Positions 8,265 through 15,277 are shown, numbered from the stretch's first letter. The stretch is DNA of 64,000 nt from BOG-1155 sp050012495 (GCA_050012495.1 JBEKHB010000011.1:62001-126000), one strand, 5' to 3'. Made by a program: numbers and translations. Notes: generated by a model not told the origin, from the sequence alone.

Positions 8265-8504
8265 GCGTCATCTCTGTCAAGAAAGGCCCTTTTCATGAGC
8301 GGATATACCAATGACGTGGTCTTCGAGAAAGGCATCCGCAAAGGCCTAGTGGATTACGTCTCCAAGCCGCTCTCGCCGAGCCAGCTCCTCCATAAGGTCA
8401 GGGAGGTGCTCGACGCGGACAAAGAACAAGACCAGGGTCAAGGGCGGGCAAAGAAGACAGCTACGAAAGAAAAACTGGAAAAAGCCGAAGGAAAACTTGT
8501 ATAA
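8265..8504 (+). pseudogene. Response regulator receiver domain, C-terminal fragment
   Basis: The frame gives LFMSGYTND followed by GLVDYVSKPLSPSQLLHKVREVLD. This is the end of a CheY-like receiver domain: beta-4 with the Ser/Thr switch, and the conserved Lys-Pro of beta-5. A charged tail rich in Lys and Glu follows. A TGA at 8262 closes the frame upstream, so the phospho-acceptor half of the domain is missing. A translation start at the ATG at 8295 would give a 69-residue product that could not be phosphorylated. I read it as the remnant of a receiver or hybrid kinase gene truncated next to the tRNA. Confidence 0.72.
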
Positions 8505-8545
8505 TAAGAGGCCGCACAACTGCTCCACGCGGCACGATCACGAAT

Positions 8546-8617
8546 GCCGACGTAGCTCAGTGGTAGAGCAAGTGATTCGTAATCACTAGGTCCGGGGTTC
8601 AAATCCCCGCGTCGGCT
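8546..8617 (+). tRNA. tRNA-Thr (anticodon CGT)
   Basis: A full cloverleaf can be drawn. The acceptor stem is GCCGACG/CGTCGGC and the D stem GCTC/GAGC. The anticodon stem AGTGA/TCACT has loop TTCGTAA, giving anticodon CGT for ACG codons. The T arm is CGGGG-TTCAAAT-CCCCG, with discriminator T. No CCA is encoded. Its 3' 43 bases are repeated downstream three times, so it is the integration target of the island. The gene itself remains intact. Confidence 0.97.
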
Positions 8618-8618
8618 T
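8576..8618 (+). other. Attachment site copy 1 (att core in the 3' half of tRNA-Thr)
   Basis: The 43-base core runs from the anticodon loop (TTCGTAATCACT) to the TT after the tRNA end. Identical or near-identical copies stand at 14482, 15186 and 24259 in the same orientation. This is the usual signature of tyrosine-recombinase integration into a tRNA 3' end, and an integrase gene lies inside the first interval. Confidence 0.92.
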
Positions 8619-8664
8619 TAATTTCAACAACTTACAACTTTTTCCCCTTTCACAATCCACGAAG

Positions 8665-8684
8665 CAGTCACCACCAGTCACCAC
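8665..8684. repeat. Two tandem copies of CAGTCACCAC
   Basis: Two exact 10-base copies stand head to tail about 47 bases inside the left end of the island. Short direct repeats at this distance from an attachment core are typical of integrase arm-binding sites, but nothing here proves binding. Confidence 0.5.
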
Positions 8685-8761
8685 ATGTGCGCTGTGCGGG
8701 AATCGCCCTACCCTTTTCCGTCCATATAGCCCTAAATAACAGTCAGTTCGAAACGATAGCG

Positions 8762-8798
8762 AGACGCCCAAGGTGCGGAACCAAGGGCGTCTTTTTTT
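8762..8798 (+). terminator. Rho-independent terminator downstream of tRNA-Thr
   Basis: A GC-rich stem (AGACGCCC pairing with GGGCGTCT) is followed by seven T residues. It would end transcription running from the tRNA gene into the island. Confidence 0.85.
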
Positions 8799-8835
8799 GT
8801 CCAGGTGTCGGATGACGTAGGCTCGGAATAAAAAG

Positions 8836-8865
8836 GCCCCCGGTGCTTGGCGGCGTCACGGGGGC
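8836..8865 (+). other. Conserved GC-rich hairpin upstream of Rep, candidate replication origin
   Basis: The 30-base element starts GCCCCCGGTG and ends GTCACGGGGGC, giving a 6-bp G/C stem that GTG/CAC can extend. The same sequence with one substitution occurs at 24075-24104 in the same orientation relative to the second, broken rep gene. Conservation at 29 of 30 bases between two island units, next to HUH initiators, makes it a good candidate double-strand origin or nick region. The rest of 8618-9310 contains no gene that I can support. Confidence 0.6.
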
Positions 8866-9310
8866 GGGGAGCATATCACATGCGGTCAACACGTGACAAT
8901 CTTATTGTAGTCGATTTTACAGTAAAGTCAAGTATATCGCCCGAATCGGGCAAACCGTCCACTCTGCATGTTATTTCGCCCGGTCCCGATCTGCCGGATA
9001 GGTGGGCGCTTTATTACGCGTTTCGCCCGCTGAGGCTTCGCAGCCGAAACCCTTTGCTCGGGCCTCCCCTGCATCGGCTTCCTTCGGTGAAAACCGATGA
9101 GTAACGGTGTGGGCCTCTGGTGGATCGATACAGCACAATTTACAGGGGGGATACAGCCTGCCCCGAGCTTGTCCCCCGACTCCCGCGCGGACGGAGGAGC
9201 ACGGGGGCGGGGGCGAGATCGGGGCAGGGCTCGACGCGAAGCGGCGAGGGTCTTTCTAGATTTATATGGAGGACACATCTCGTTAAAGTGTGAACTGACG
9301 GGGGATTGCC

Positions 9311-10024
9311 ATGATTCCCCGACATAAAATCACACTCATTGACTATGGAGAAGAGGACGCAGAAGTCACCTGGGGAATATCAGGGAAGAAAGAGGGGAAG
9401 AAAACACAGAAGAGAGGAGAATCTAAAAGCAGGGCCGCAAATCTTGATAGATGCATACGCAGGGCGAAGGCAAATCTCAGGCGTAAGGTCATGGCGGCCG
9501 GGCTGGACCACCTTCTCACACTGACGTACAGGGAGAACATAACCGAGAGATGGAGGGCCTGGGCGGACTTTGAAAGGTTCGTCCGGCTGGTTCATAAACA
9601 TCGCTCCGACTGGCCTTGGGTCGTAGTTTCCGAAACTCAAGGGAGGGGCGCTGTCCATTTCCATCTTGCCGTGAAAGGATTCCAGAATGTGGACCTTCTC
9701 CGGGGTCTGTGGCGCTCCATCATCGGAGAGGGCAACATCGATGTCCAGTACAAGAGATCGCCCGCAGGGTTCCAGTGGCGGAAATCGGCGCTCGCCTCCT
9801 ACCTGACCAAGTACATCGGGAAGGCGATGGAGACGGACTTGAACGAGAAGCGTTTCCGCTGCTCCCTGGGGATCGAGATCAAGGGGCAGGTGATATGGGT
9901 TCCCCTTCGGGTGCCCGCGAAGGATTACGCCCTGTTCAGGCTCGAAGCTGCGGCCGGTCGCGTCGGTCGCGTCTGGTGCCCGGAAGAAGGCAACGGGGAG
10001 TACGGGTGGGCGTGTTCATGGTGA
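9311..10024 (+). CDS. HUH rolling-circle replication initiator, G2P/ORF2-like
   Basis: The 237-residue protein carries the three HUH endonuclease motifs. LLTLTYREN is motif I. AVHFHLAV has the metal-binding His116 and His118. SYLTKYIGK has Tyr164 and Tyr168 in a YxxxY (two-tyrosine) arrangement. A basic N-terminal half contains a Lys-rich stretch. Such proteins nick a hairpin origin and start rolling-circle replication of phages, plasmids and small integrative elements. Here it lies 445 bases downstream of a conserved GC hairpin at the left end of unit 1. The start codon sits in the loop of a small inverted repeat (CGGGG at 9299, CCCCG at 9317), which could limit initiation. A decayed homologue is present at 23265-24061. 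Confidence 0.85.
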   Translation: MIPRHKITLIDYGEEDAEVTWGISGKKEGKKTQKRGESKSRAANLDRCIRRAKANLRRKVMAAGLDHLLTLTYRENITERWRAWADFERFVRLVHKHRSDWPWVVVSETQGRGAVHFHLAVKGFQNVDLLRGLWRSIIGEGNIDVQYKRSPAGFQWRKSALASYLTKYIGKAMETDLNEKRFRCSLGIEIKGQVIWVPLRVPAKDYALFRLEAAAGRVGRVWCPEEGNGEYGWACSW

Positions 10025-10049
10025 TGACCGAACCGGATCGCCGCAGTTT

Positions 10050-10454
10050 CTAATGTACTTTCTCTCTGATATCCTTGGTTGATCCGTAAGCATTTGCCGA
10101 AAACAACTTTGCTTGTTCAAGGCAACTGTTGTAATACTCTTCAAGGTTACTTGGCTCTTCAATAATCCCAATAGCTTCCAGATGTTTTATAAGCCACTCA
10201 TGATAATAAAAAGCAGATTTGAGAATATTATCTAAAACCGGATAGTCTTTTACGTTGTCGTTTTTCCGGTGATGCGCGAGTGCATTGTTCCTGTAATCCC
10301 TAACTTGTTCCCAGTAGCATTTCCAACCTGTTTCATCGAGGCCGATATGCTTCAAAAGGCCATTCCGAAAAGAGTTGCACTCGCTCACAAGGGTTTTCCA
10401 GTGGGTTGGTTCGCTGTCAGTGCCAAAGACTTTACACCATTCTAAGATAGCCAT
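10050..10454 (-). CDS. Uncharacterised HEPN-like protein, island cargo
   Basis: This 134-residue helical protein contains RDYRNNALAHHRKN. Its Arg-x5-His spacing is the kind of Rx4-6H motif seen in HEPN-domain RNases of toxin and defence systems. The N-terminus (MAILEWCKVFG) and the rest (KSAFYYHEWLIKHLEAIG) are unremarkable. I do not recognise a named family. Base composition is AT-rich compared with the integrase and chromosomal genes. It is the last gene of a minus-strand series (12030 to 10050) inside unit 1. A role in growth arrest or phage defence is inference only. Confidence 0.6.
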   Translation of the reverse strand: MAILEWCKVFGTDSEPTHWKTLVSECNSFRNGLLKHIGLDETGWKCYWEQVRDYRNNALAHHRKNDNVKDYPVLDNILKSAFYYHEWLIKHLEAIGIIEEPSNLEEYYNSCLEQAKLFSANAYGSTKDIREKVH

Positions 10455-10490
10455 GTCAAGAAAGTTATTAGAAATAAGAATCCAATAGGT

Positions 10491-10530
10491 CGGACTATCC
10501 CTGCGGACTATCCCTGCGTACCATCCCTAA
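10491..10530. repeat. Tandem 13-bp iterons with a degenerate third copy
   Basis: CGGACTATCCCTG occurs twice without spacer (10491-10503 and 10504-10516), followed by the partial copy CGTACCATCCCTA. It lies in the 165-base gap upstream of the HEPN-like gene. It could be a repressor- or Rep-binding repeat. No other content is visible in this gap. Confidence 0.6.
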
Positions 10531-10619
10531 TGAGCGATGATGCGCAGCGTTACGAACCACGTAAAGAAGCCGAAAGATATGGTCACTGGATTTTTCTTTG
10601 AAATTTAGCATCATTGATC

Positions 10620-11003
10620 CTATATAACAAGACCATCCTCAAGCAAGAAATCGATGACATAAATTTTGATGAGATGTGCAAACATTTCTTCGGGTGTCAG
10701 TTTTCTAACTTGTTTAGGATTTTGCAACCTTACTTTGAGACGGAATTGCAAGATTTCAATGGTCTTATCATCAAATTTTTCATCACCATGATTTAAAAAG
10801 AAAGATGTGGCTTCATGAAAGGATCGTTCATAAATTTCGTTCTCTACCTTTAGACGCGAATAGCCGCCTTCAAGGAGTCCGTCTAAAAAAGACGCAACCA
10901 TTGATTTATGTTCTATCATCGGATCTTCACCGTATTTTTCGAAAACTATTTTGGCAATATGTTTGCCTTTTTCTTCGGCAACATTTTCGATGTCGATTTT
11001 CAT
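10620..11003 (-). CDS. Hypothetical protein, island cargo
   Basis: The 127-residue protein is acidic and largely helical (KIDIENVAEEKGKHIAKIVFEKYGEDP at the start). No membrane segment, signal peptide or recognisable catalytic motif is visible. It lies between the membrane-anchored protein gene and the HEPN-like gene on the same strand and shares their low GC content, so the three may form one transferred module. I cannot assign a function. Confidence 0.6.
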   Translation of the reverse strand: MKIDIENVAEEKGKHIAKIVFEKYGEDPMIEHKSMVASFLDGLLEGGYSRLKVENEIYERSFHEATSFFLNHGDEKFDDKTIEILQFRLKVRLQNPKQVRKLTPEEMFAHLIKIYVIDFLLEDGLVI

Positions 11004-11130
11004 CAGTCTATTGCGTTAATATACACGCAACCCTTTTTTTCGCAATTCTCGTCATCCGATCCCCATACCCTACCACCCAAACAAGAATTGACGGAAGCAG
11101 GATGATGAAGCAGGTATCCACATCCGAGCC

Positions 11131-12030
11131 TTAGGGGAACGTGAACGGTAATTCACTATCAATTGCTGATTTAGAGCATTCCCGATGAAAATATTCGTCG
11201 CTGTCCATGTAATTGTCTGGCTCTAAGGTTCCAAAGATAGTGCGCCGTATATTAGAGAGGTCTGTTTCGCATAGTTTGTAGAAAACTGGTCCTGATTCAC
11301 GGTCTTCAAGTGTCAGGATTCCTAATTGCTGTAACCTATATAAAATAGCCGCATCCTGAATAAATATATCGTAGCCATATTCGCCGCTGTAGGCATCGAA
11401 GGCTCTGCTGCTATTTTGACGAAGCGTTAATCCCTTTTTCCATTCCTTGATTGCGATTGCGGTATACATTGGCTTGTATAGCGCGTGCCGCCCTAACGTT
11501 TGCGCCTTCTCAGAGACTTCTTTTATGAAAAAGGCAGAGGATCGGAGAGCCGTCTCAGACCGGAACTCATTGCTGCGGTCAATGTGCCGTCTGATATCCG
11601 TTATAAAGACGGCTTTTGTGTAAGCTTCGTCAGGGGACAGGGCCTCTCCGTTCATTAGATGGTTGGCATATAAGGATATCAGGGCTGCTTTTTTGCTCTC
11701 ATGGGCGGAGTCATTGCCCCAGGCGGGGTTGTTGACCGTAACTACTTCCGATAACTCGGTCAGTTTCGTATCAAGTAATCTTCCAATATCGCCAAGATGA
11801 TGAAGGATGGCATCGAATTCGTGGTGATATTCGCCTCCCCTTGTACCGTGATAAACAGATGCCCGCGCAATCGCTCGACCCAGTTCAAGGGGCCACAGAA
11901 GAATTATGAGAGACTTACTCTCAGGCCAATCGTAATAGAGCTCGTTCATATCATTCCGCAGCACCTTCGCACATCCTATGCCAATGAGGATATAGCAAAA
12001 TACCAACGTAATTGCCGCGAAGAGCGTCAT
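11131..12030 (-). CDS. Hypothetical membrane-anchored protein, island cargo
   Basis: The frame is open far upstream, but the ATG at 12030 is preferred. It is preceded by GGGAGG and places a hydrophobic segment (LFAAITLVFCYILIGIGCA) at the N-terminus, so 299 residues are called. A second short hydrophobic stretch (SLIILLWPLEL) follows. The remaining 230 residues are soluble and helical, with a His-rich spot (GGEYHHEFDAILHHLGDIG). The protein is probably anchored in the inner membrane with a cytoplasmic body. No family is recognised. It is divergent from the ribbon-helix-helix gene, and the shared 169-base spacer holds a strong promoter for the latter. Confidence 0.65.
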   Translation of the reverse strand: MTLFAAITLVFCYILIGIGCAKVLRNDMNELYYDWPESKSLIILLWPLELGRAIARASVYHGTRGGEYHHEFDAILHHLGDIGRLLDTKLTELSEVVTVNNPAWGNDSAHESKKAALISLYANHLMNGEALSPDEAYTKAVFITDIRRHIDRSNEFRSETALRSSAFFIKEVSEKAQTLGRHALYKPMYTAIAIKEWKKGLTLRQNSSRAFDAYSGEYGYDIFIQDAAILYRLQQLGILTLEDRESGPVFYKLCETDLSNIRRTIFGTLEPDNYMDSDEYFHRECSKSAIDSELPFTFP

Positions 12031-12143
12031 GGCCACATCCTCCCGCTGTAGAAGTATTGTACCACCGGCAGAAGGGAAACTTAAGAAAAATGTTCTTCCG
12101 GGTGTGGCTGGAAAAAAAGTTTGGCCGTATATACATTTTTTTG

Positions 12144-12173
12144 TTGACACCGTATTTACAGTTGGTGTATAAC
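12144..12173 (+). promoter_or_regulatory. Sigma-70 promoter with overlapping inverted repeat ahead of the RHH gene
   Basis: TTGACA (12144-12149) and TATAAC (12168-12173) are separated by 18 bases. An inverted repeat ACACC/GGTGT (12147-12151 and 12164-12168) overlaps both elements. This is the arrangement expected of an autoregulated promoter, with the ribbon-helix-helix product as the obvious candidate repressor (inference). Confidence 0.7.
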
Positions 12174-12199
12174 AGAAAAAGATGAGGAAAGGAGGGAAA

Positions 12200-12463
12200 A
12201 TGGGAAAATCCACTAAGCGGGTGAGGCCACAAAGGATGATGAGCCTGAGCAATGAGTGTTGGGACACGCTCACGGAGATAGTCGAAGGCTCCGAGGATGC
12301 CAAGGTGTCCAGATCAAAAGTAATGGAATTCCTCGCACAGCTGGTACGAGACTTCACGTTTGATGAAGCCACGCTTCCTCTGGTGAACAACTTGCGGGCT
12401 AAGCTGGGTAAGAAGCCATTGAAAAATGAAAACAGATCGTATCGGGACATTCTGAAGGATTAG
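12200..12463 (+). CDS. Ribbon-helix-helix type DNA-binding protein
   Basis: An AAAGGAGGG site precedes the ATG at 12200, which is better than the ATG at 12182, giving 87 residues. The sequence RPQRMMSLSNECWDTLTEIVEGSEDAKVSRSKVMEFLAQLV has the short beta-strand, helix and helix pattern of Arc/MetJ-type regulators. It ends with a basic tail. It lies just downstream of a consensus promoter overlapped by an inverted repeat and upstream of the integrase. It is therefore a likely regulator of element genes, perhaps of integration or of the divergent cargo gene. Confidence 0.7.
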   Translation: MGKSTKRVRPQRMMSLSNECWDTLTEIVEGSEDAKVSRSKVMEFLAQLVRDFTFDEATLPLVNNLRAKLGKKPLKNENRSYRDILKD

Positions 12464-12502
12464 GGGTGTAATGGCCGGCCGGATATTGTATAAAGTAGAG
12501 GC

Positions 12503-12700
12503 GTGCCCGTGACCGAGACGGAAAAGGAGATCAAGAAGATAAGCGCTAAACTTGATGCGGTCCTCCACGCCCTCGGTCTGGACGGCTCAAGGCCACGGGA
12601 TGAGATTCGGGAGAAGGCGAAGAGGGAAGCACGGGCCTTTAGTGAGAAACAGGCATTGAAGCACGGAAAGCCGGGCCACCAGGATAAGCCATGTCTGTAA
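12503..12700 (+). CDS. Small charged protein overlapping the integrase gene
   Basis: The 65-residue frame (GTG start at 12503 or 12509) encodes TETEKEIKKISAKLDAVLHALGLD followed by a Lys/Arg/Glu-rich helix. It overlaps the integrase start by 10 bases in a different frame, an arrangement compatible with translational coupling. It could be an excisionase-like or coupling peptide, but no winged-helix pattern is evident and I do not assign a function. Confidence 0.5.
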   Translation: MPVTETEKEIKKISAKLDAVLHALGLDGSRPRDEIREKAKREARAFSEKQALKHGKPGHQDKPCL

Positions 12701-13761
12701 GGAAACGAGGAGAAAACAAATACATTGTTGACATCAGGCAGGGCAGGAAGCTGCCGAGATTTTATAAGGTTTTTCAAGGGACAGAGGCTGAGGCGCACCA
12801 GTATGAGCATGAAATCAGAAAGGAGTTGGGTCGGGAGAAACAGTATCCTGTATCCCTTACTGTCGGAAATCTCATCGAACCTTACCTTGAATGGGCCAAG
12901 AACAACCTTTCTGACACCACGTACAAGAGCCATAAGAGAAGGCTTCTCGGTTATATCGTTCCCTACTTCGGGAACATGGTTATCGATGCTGTTCCGTCCT
13001 TCATGATCGAGAGGTTCAAAACAAAACGAAAGGCGGAGATCAGGCCGAAGGGCACCAAGGGCGGAAACAGAGAGATCAACCTTGAACTGATGGCCCTCTC
13101 AGCAATGGCGAATTGGGCGGCCGATCCGAGACGGGGAAATTTAGGAACCGACACCGTAAAGATAGGCACCCTACCCTATAAGCGCCCTCTTCCCGTCGTG
13201 CTCAATCAAGATGAAGCGAAGCGGTTCATTGCGTGCTTTAACACGTTCTACCGCGCCCTCTTGCTGTGCAAATACCACGTTGGCATGAGGCGGTCGGAAG
13301 TGGCAAACCTGGTCGAGGACCAGATAGACTACAGCATCGTCAAGGACGAAAAAGGCAACGTGATTTCCTGGGGCCAGATATTAGCACATGGGAAGGGAGA
13401 TAAAGAAAGGGTTCTGCCGATGACAAAGGCCCTCTGGATGGCTCTGGTTGCCCACGAGATGAGCCAGGTTAAAGCGAAAAGGTCTCCTTTGGTATTTCCA
13501 TCGAGAAGGACAGGAAACGCCCTCACTGACGTGCGTAAAGCCATAGAGAAGGCAAGGAAGGCGGCGGGCATCACGAAAAGGATTACGCCCCACGTGCTCC
13601 GTCATACTTGTGCCACACATCTGCTTGAAGACGGAGCGGACCTTAGAACGATTCAGGTTCTACTTGGGCATGAAGACATTTCGACCACGCAGATTTACAC
13701 TCATGTAGTGACAAAGCATCTGAGGAATGCTGTTTCGCACGCATTCGAGAAGGACGATTGA
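12691..13761 (+). CDS. Tyrosine recombinase (integrase) of the tRNA-Thr island
   Basis: The 356-residue protein has an N-terminal arm-binding region (VRKRGENKYIVDIRQGRK) and a SAM-like core-binding domain (TVGNLIEPYLEWAKNNLSDTTYKSH). The catalytic domain has GMRRSEV (Arg200), GKGDKERVLP (Lys), HVLRHTCATHLLEDG (His-x-x-Arg), LLGHEDISTTQIYTH (His and the Tyr nucleophile). All catalytic residues are present, so the enzyme looks intact. It is the only integrase in the island and the likely agent of the tRNA-end duplications. It lies in unit 1 and would have to act in trans, or have acted earlier, for units 2 and 3. Confidence 0.94.
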   Translation: MSVRKRGENKYIVDIRQGRKLPRFYKVFQGTEAEAHQYEHEIRKELGREKQYPVSLTVGNLIEPYLEWAKNNLSDTTYKSHKRRLLGYIVPYFGNMVIDAVPSFMIERFKTKRKAEIRPKGTKGGNREINLELMALSAMANWAADPRRGNLGTDTVKIGTLPYKRPLPVVLNQDEAKRFIACFNTFYRALLLCKYHVGMRRSEVANLVEDQIDYSIVKDEKGNVISWGQILAHGKGDKERVLPMTKALWMALVAHEMSQVKAKRSPLVFPSRRTGNALTDVRKAIEKARKAAGITKRITPHVLRHTCATHLLEDGADLRTIQVLLGHEDISTTQIYTHVVTKHLRNAVSHAFEKDD

Positions 13762-13816
13762 CGAACGCAGCAGGTCCGCACCTTGGGGAATGTATTAAGA
13801 TATGAACGGGGGCTGA

Positions 13817-14104
13817 ATGTTTGAGCGAATCCTGAAGCTGATGCGGGAAAAGATACGCACGAACGAATACATAATGACCGTTCATGCTGAAGAGGAAATG
13901 AACAATGACGATCTCACCATCTATGATGTCGAGTCCGGTATACTTAACGGAAAGATCGTCGAAAGACAAAAGGATAAGGAAACTGCGGAGTTGAAGTATC
14001 GTATAAGCGGACAAACACTGTCGGGAGACGGAGTTGAGGTAATCACGAAAATGAGTCCGACCGGCAAACTGGTAATCATCACGGTTTATGTACCGTCAGA
14101 GTAA
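13817..14104 (+). CDS. DUF4258 family protein, probable toxin of a toxin-antitoxin pair
   Basis: The 95-residue protein has the DUF4258 outline: a helical start, then TVHAEEEMNNDDLTIYDVESGILNGKIVER, then strands KYRISGQTL and LVIITVYV. DUF4258 proteins resemble the RelE/MqsR-type RNase fold and are usually encoded just upstream of a YgiT-type zinc-finger antitoxin. That is the arrangement here: the partner starts 13 bases downstream. The pair lies between the integrase and att copy 2. Toxicity is inferred from the family and the pairing. Confidence 0.78.
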   Translation: MFERILKLMREKIRTNEYIMTVHAEEEMNNDDLTIYDVESGILNGKIVERQKDKETAELKYRISGQTLSGDGVEVITKMSPTGKLVIITVYVPSE

Positions 14105-14116
14105 AGGGGTATTCAA

Positions 14117-14344
14117 ATGATATGTGAAATCTGCGGAAAAGAAGGCGCACGTGTTCGCCGGGTAACAAGAACTTACGGGAAAGGGAAAGACATGTTCGTT
14201 ATTGAAAACATCCCCGTCATAACCTGTCCGCACTGCGGGGAGAGCTATTTTGAAGCGGAGACCCTTCACGAGATCGAGCGTATCAAGCTTCACAAGAAAA
14301 GCGTGGCGACCACTCGTGAAGTCCGCGTTGCTCAGTATGCATAG
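14117..14344 (+). CDS. YgiT-type zinc-finger antitoxin
   Basis: The 75-residue protein has two Cys pairs, MICEICGKEG and ITCPHCGESYFE, which form the MqsA/YgiT zinc finger. After it come ETLHEIERIKLHKKS and a basic tail. The C-terminal helix-turn-helix of full-length MqsA is missing, as in the short YgiT-type antitoxins paired with DUF4258 toxins. An AAAGGGG site precedes the start. It is expected to neutralise the upstream DUF4258 protein and perhaps repress the operon. Confidence 0.8.
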   Translation: MICEICGKEGARVRRVTRTYGKGKDMFVIENIPVITCPHCGESYFEAETLHEIERIKLHKKSVATTREVRVAQYA

Positions 14345-14481
14345 AAACACATGAAGGATAGGAACAGAGCGGTTCGAGATGTTGGAAGAGGAGTACCATT
14401 AAGGAGCCATGCGCTGCCACGTGGTGAATCGAAGGCTGCGCAAAGTGTTGTGACATGCGGACTGTAGAAGACTGCGACTTC

Positions 14482-14524
14482 TTCGTAATCACTAGGTCCG
14501 GGGTTCAAATCCCCGCGTCGGCTT
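14482..14524 (+). other. Attachment site copy 2
   Basis: An exact 43-base copy of the tRNA-Thr 3' segment. The roughly 70 bases before it (containing GGTGAATCGAAG and GTTGTGACATG) resemble those before copy 3, so both are right ends of related elements. The surrounding 14345-14640 gap holds nothing else. Confidence 0.92.
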
Positions 14525-14640
14525 TCCTTTTCAACGAGTTATAAAGCCCCCTTTCAGGCATCAAAATATAATGGGAAGTGTTATACTAAAGGGGCGTGTC
14601 GGATTATAGAAACTGACACCTTAAACACTGGAGGGCATGA

Positions 14641-14862
14641 ATGTACAAGACGGTCGCTTACATTGAAAAAGACCCTGAAACGGGATTCTACATTGCGACA
14701 GTTCCGGGGATTCCGGGCGCTCACACCCAGGCGGAAACACTGGACGAGCTACAGGAGAACTTAAAGGAAGTGGTGGAACTCTGCCTGGAGGAGATGGACG
14801 CCGAGGCAAGAGAGCAGTTGCCCGAATTTGTCGGATTGCAGCAGGTTGAGGTAGCGGTTTGA
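14641..14862 (+). CDS. hicB: HicB family antitoxin
   Basis: The 73-residue protein shows the HicB partial RNase H-like fold: YKTVAYIEKDPETGFYIATVPGIPGAHTQAETLDELQENLKEVVELCLEE. The family neutralises HicA. The short form without a DNA-binding domain is common when hicB precedes hicA. A GGAGG sequence stands just before the ATG. The gene overlaps hicA by 4 bases. Confidence 0.92.
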   Translation: MYKTVAYIEKDPETGFYIATVPGIPGAHTQAETLDELQENLKEVVELCLEEMDAEAREQLPEFVGLQQVEVAV

Positions 14863-15092
14863 GCAAGCTGCCGCTGGTTGATGCGGCCACCTTGGAAAAG
14901 CTGTTGCTTTCCCTCGGGTTTGTCAAAACGAGGCAAAAAGGGAGTCACGCATTTTACCGCCATGACGACGGCAGAACGACTACCCTGCCCCACCATAAAG
15001 GGAGAGTCTTGGCCCGCCCTCTGATCAGGGAGATATTGAAGGAAATCAAAATCACGCCGGAGCAATATGGCAAGTATTTGGAGGCGCGGTGA
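14859..15092 (+). CDS. hicA: HicA family mRNA interferase toxin
   Basis: The 77-residue protein has the double-stranded-RNA-binding-like HicA fold, with LEKLLLSLGFVKTRQKGSHAFYRHDDGR containing the catalytic His (GSHAFYRH), and LARPLIREILKEIKITPEQY at the end. It starts with TTG overlapping the hicB stop (TTGA), so translation should be coupled to the antitoxin. HicA cleaves mRNA when free. This copy looks intact, unlike the second hicA at 17177. Confidence 0.92.
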   Translation: MSKLPLVDAATLEKLLLSLGFVKTRQKGSHAFYRHDDGRTTTLPHHKGRVLARPLIREILKEIKITPEQYGKYLEAR

Positions 15093-15185
15093 TATACCAT
15101 CAAGGTTCAAGGATCGGTAGCCACATGGTGAATGGAAGTGTTCGGAAATGGTTGTGACATGAGGGCCGGAAAGAACAACAACTTC

Positions 15186-15228
15186 TTCGTAATCACTAGG
15201 TCCGGGGTTCAAATCCCCGCGTAGGCTT
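15186..15228 (+). other. Attachment site copy 3 (one mismatch)
   Basis: A 43-base copy of the tRNA end with a single C-to-A change at 15223. Its right flank (TCAACAACTTAC, then TTTTCCCC) resembles the sequence following the tRNA itself, and its left flank resembles that of copy 2. Confidence 0.92.
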
Positions 15229-15277
15229 CAATAAAATCAACAACTTACCGGCCATTTTCCCCATCCTCATTTTTTGT

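Larger units (their letters stand above)
8618..14524. mobile_element. Island unit 1: integrative element with HUH Rep and tyrosine integrase
   Basis: This 5.9-kb interval is bounded by att copy 1 (tRNA) and copy 2. It holds a rolling-circle type initiator, three unknown minus-strand genes, a ribbon-helix-helix protein, a small protein, the integrase and a toxin-antitoxin pair. Several genes (10050-11130) are visibly more AT-rich than the flanking chromosome. No relaxase or type IV secretion genes are present. If mobile, it is a small integrative element that replicates via Rep and depends on a helper for transfer. Confidence 0.85.
14525..15228. mobile_element. Island unit 2: 0.7-kb hicBA cassette between att copies
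   Basis: The interval between att copies 2 and 3 contains only hicB and hicA. It ends in the same right-end sequence as unit 1 but has no integrase or rep. It looks like a deletion remnant of a larger element retained because of its toxin-antitoxin system, or a minimal cassette moved in trans. Confidence 0.7.

Noticed and set aside
11131..12450. Full 439-codon reading of the membrane-anchored cargo gene
   Set aside because: The first 140 codons run antisense through the ribbon-helix-helix gene and its promoter. The ATG at 12030 with GGGAGG and a membrane helix is a better start.
14482..15228. Further tRNA genes at 14482 and 15186
   Set aside because: Only the 3' part from the anticodon loop onward is present; there is no acceptor 5' strand or D arm, so these are attachment-site duplications.
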